Below, piece after piece: positions 62,433 to 64,000 of a DNA stretch of 64,000 nucleotides. The stretch comes from Parvularcula sp. Lineage in GTDB: Bacteria; Pseudomonadota; Alphaproteobacteria; Caulobacterales; Parvularculaceae. A program made the position numbers and the translations under genes. The stretch is from NCBI GenBank assembly GCA_002704915.1, contig PAIP01000020.1, positions 1 to 64,000 of the forward strand, in the 5' to 3' direction. The notes below the pieces were generated by a model, which worked only from the letters and a program-made list of their open reading frames with translations, made no database searches and was not told the DNA's origin. Within the stretch, counting starts at the first letter, position 1, and every line of letters begins with the position of its first letter.

Positions 62433-64000
62433 TTAGGCGCCGAATTTTTTCGAGGTCGGAAATCCTTTCGGCGCGATCTTTCCCGCTTGGGCGCGCTTGC
62501 CCAGGTAAGATTTCCAGTCGTCCACGGTCTGGGTGCGGCCCGACCGGTCGGTCCAAGTCAGTCCCTCTTTCTTTGAGAAAAGCTTGGCGTCGGACAGGCC
62601 GTCCTTTTGATATTTCTGCAGGACGACGCCCTTTCCGCGCGTCATTTCAGGCAATTCGGAAGCCGCGAACACGAGGAATTTCTTGTTGTCGCCGACAACC
62701 GCGACCATGTCCCCTTCGGCCGGGCGACAAACCGCGGCTTCCGCGCCTGCTGCAACATTCAGCACCTGTTTGCCCTTGCGGGTCGTGGAAAGACACTCGT
62801 CTTCCGGCGCAATGAAGCCATGACCCGAGGATGACGCAACCAGGAACTTACGCCCGCCCTCATACAAGAAAGCCGCCACTACTGCATCGTCATTGCCCAT
62901 ATCGACCAACAGGCGGATCGGTTCGCCATGGCCGCGACCGCCCGGCAAGTTCGCTGTGTCAAGGGAATAGAATTTCCCGTTTGTGACGAAAAGCATAAGC
63001 TTGTCGGTTGTCTGGGCATGAACGATGAAGCCTTCGCGATCGCCTTCCTTGTATTTGATGGATTTCGTATCTTCGACATGCCCCTTCATGGTGCGAACCC
63101 AGCCCTTTTCCGAAAGGACGATGGTGATCGGCTCTTTCTCCACCAAAATATCGAGGTCGATTTCGTCAATCTCGGGCGCATCGGTAATCTCCGTGCGCCG
63201 CCGGCCGAGATCGGATTTGGGGTCAAAAACCTTTTTCACCTCTTTAAGCTGATCGGCGATTTTCGCCCATTGCTTCTCGTCTGACTTGAGAAGGGCTTTC
63301 AGCTCCTTTTGTTCTTTCTTGAGATCGGCATGCTCGGTCTTGATCTCCATTTCCTCAAGCTTGCGCAGACTTCTCAGGCGCATATTGAGAATCGCCTCAG
63401 CCTGCGTTTCCGTGAGCTTGAAGGTCTTCATCAGTTCCGCTTTCGGATCGTCTTCGTAGCGGATGATGCGGATCACCTCATCGAGATTGAGATAGGCGAT
63501 CAGGAAACCGTCGAGAATCTCAAGACGCCGGGCGATCTTGTCGAGCCGGAACTCGGCGCCGCGGCGCAAGACCTCCTTGCGGTGATCGAGATAGGACTGA
63601 AGGACATCGCGCAGGCCCATCACACGGGGCGCGCCGTCTGCGCCAAGGACGTTGAGGTTGAGGGAGAAACGCGATTCGAGATCGGTCGCCTTGAACAGCG
63701 TTTCCATCAGCGCCGCCGGCTCGATATTGCCCGACTTCGGCTCGAGGATAAGGCGGATGTCTTCAGCGCTTTCATCGCGAATATCGGCAAGCGCAGGCAG
63801 TTTTCTCGCCTGCATCAGTTCCGCGATCTTCTCGATCAGCTTCGATTTTTGAACCTGATAGGGAATTTCGGTGACGACAATCTGGAATTTTCCGCGTCCG
63901 AGATCTTCCGTTTCCCAGCGCGCGCGCACGCGGAACCCGCCGCGGCCCGTGGCGTATGCCTCTTCCATGGACGCCGCATCCTCAATGCAGACGCCGCCCG
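62433..64000 (-). CDS. parC: DNA topoisomerase IV subunit A, C-terminal part (runs off the window)
   Basis: At least 522 residues are visible; the N-terminal part with the catalytic tyrosine lies beyond the right edge, because codons remain open to base 64000 (GGVCIED before the internal methionine). The sequence SMEEAYATGRGGFRVRARWE, the TEIPYQVQK motif, the coiled-coil TETQAEAILNMRLRSLRKLEEME and the C-terminal beta-pinwheel repeats (VASSSGHGFI, GRGHG) identify the GyrA/ParC family. Lack of the GyrA-box and the lysine-rich GKAPKG end favour ParC. It decatenates chromosomes. Reading towards 62433, it is followed by its own terminator. Confidence 0.93.
   Translation of the reverse strand, partial: GGVCIEDAASMEEAYATGRGGFRVRARWETEDLGRGKFQIVVTEIPYQVQKSKLIEKIAELMQARKLPALADIRDESAEDIRLILEPKSGNIEPAALMETLFKATDLESRFSLNLNVLGADGAPRVMGLRDVLQSYLDHRKEVLRRGAEFRLDKIARRLEILDGFLIAYLNLDEVIRIIRYEDDPKAELMKTFKLTETQAEAILNMRLRSLRKLEEMEIKTEHADLKKEQKELKALLKSDEKQWAKIADQLKEVKKVFDPKSDLGRRRTEITDAPEIDEIDLDILVEKEPITIVLSEKGWVRTMKGHVEDTKSIKYKEGDREGFIVHAQTTDKLMLFVTNGKFYSLDTANLPGGRGHGEPIRLLVDMGNDDAVVAAFLYEGGRKFLVASSSGHGFIAPEDECLSTTRKGKQVLNVAAGAEAAVCRPAEGDMVAVVGDNKKFLVFAASELPEMTRGKGVVLQKYQKDGLSDAKLFSKKEGLTWTDRSGRTQTVDDWKSYLGKRAQAGKIAPKGFPTSKKFGA

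Overview
The window looks like a chromosomal segment of a free-living, aerobic, heterotrophic Alphaproteobacterium. The evidence is moderate-to-high GC, dense short-spaced operons, TonB receptors of the alphaproteobacterial type, an ECF sigma/Ser-Thr kinase/TPR set, a VPLP-type C-terminal sorting signal and an alphaproteobacterial parC. A Parvularculales, Hyphomonadaceae or Caulobacterales-like genome would fit, but no rRNA or other marker here fixes the taxon. No tRNA, rRNA, CRISPR array or prophage was seen. One decayed IS5-type transposase remnant is the only mobile-element trace.

Layout. 1-92: at least 18 tandem CGTAC units running into the window edge. 0.3-3.8 kb: TetR regulator, quinone oxidoreductase and a divergent acyl-CoA ligase. 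3.9-4.1 kb: transposase remnant. 4.4-8.1 kb: secreted BNR/sialidase-like protein, a PadR/HAAS pair and an orphan lipoprotein. 8.3-14.9 kb: large membrane TPR protein divergent from an ECF sigma factor that overlaps a transmembrane Ser/Thr kinase with TPRs. 15.1-17.8 kb: a VPLP-CTERM exported protein and a secreted PDZ-like protein. 18.1-36.9 kb: a sugar-acid catabolic region. 37.0-42.7 kb: PQQ alcohol dehydrogenase, an ACSF2-like ligase and a secreted DUF4185-like protein. 43.3-57.7 kb: two divergent five-gene operons of similar make-up. 58.0-64.0 kb: GGDEF protein, class 3 aldehyde dehydrogenase, glucokinase, PilZ protein, a small exported peptide and the 3' two-thirds of parC.

How the genes work together. 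The 18-37 kb region can be assembled into a non-phosphorylative aldose pathway. It contains a TonB receptor and MFS importers for uptake, an aldo/keto reductase-type sugar dehydrogenase, an SMP-30 lactonase and an intact enolase-superfamily acid-sugar dehydratase. Two alternative ends follow: a FAH-family dehydratase plus alpha-ketoglutaric semialdehyde dehydrogenase (Weimberg-like), and a hydratase plus HpcH-type aldolase plus aldehyde dehydrogenase (Dahms-like). A near-perfect palindrome, TAACATGTTA or a 1-2 mismatch version, is present upstream of every transcription unit of this region and again upstream of the DUF4185-like gene at 42.7 kb. It was not noticed in promoter regions elsewhere in the window. 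The GntR/FCD gene at 36.25 kb is the natural candidate regulator. This predicted local regulon is the most informative finding.

The 43-58 kb block pairs two operons reading away from a shared 354-bp gap. Each contains a type B carboxylesterase, an MFS transporter, a lipid-type enzyme (SDR or acyl-CoA ligase) and one of two closely related TetR regulators. Both regulators begin with TTG and have almost identical recognition helices. A scheme of ester import or cleavage followed by CoA activation is the simplest reading, but the substrate is unknown.
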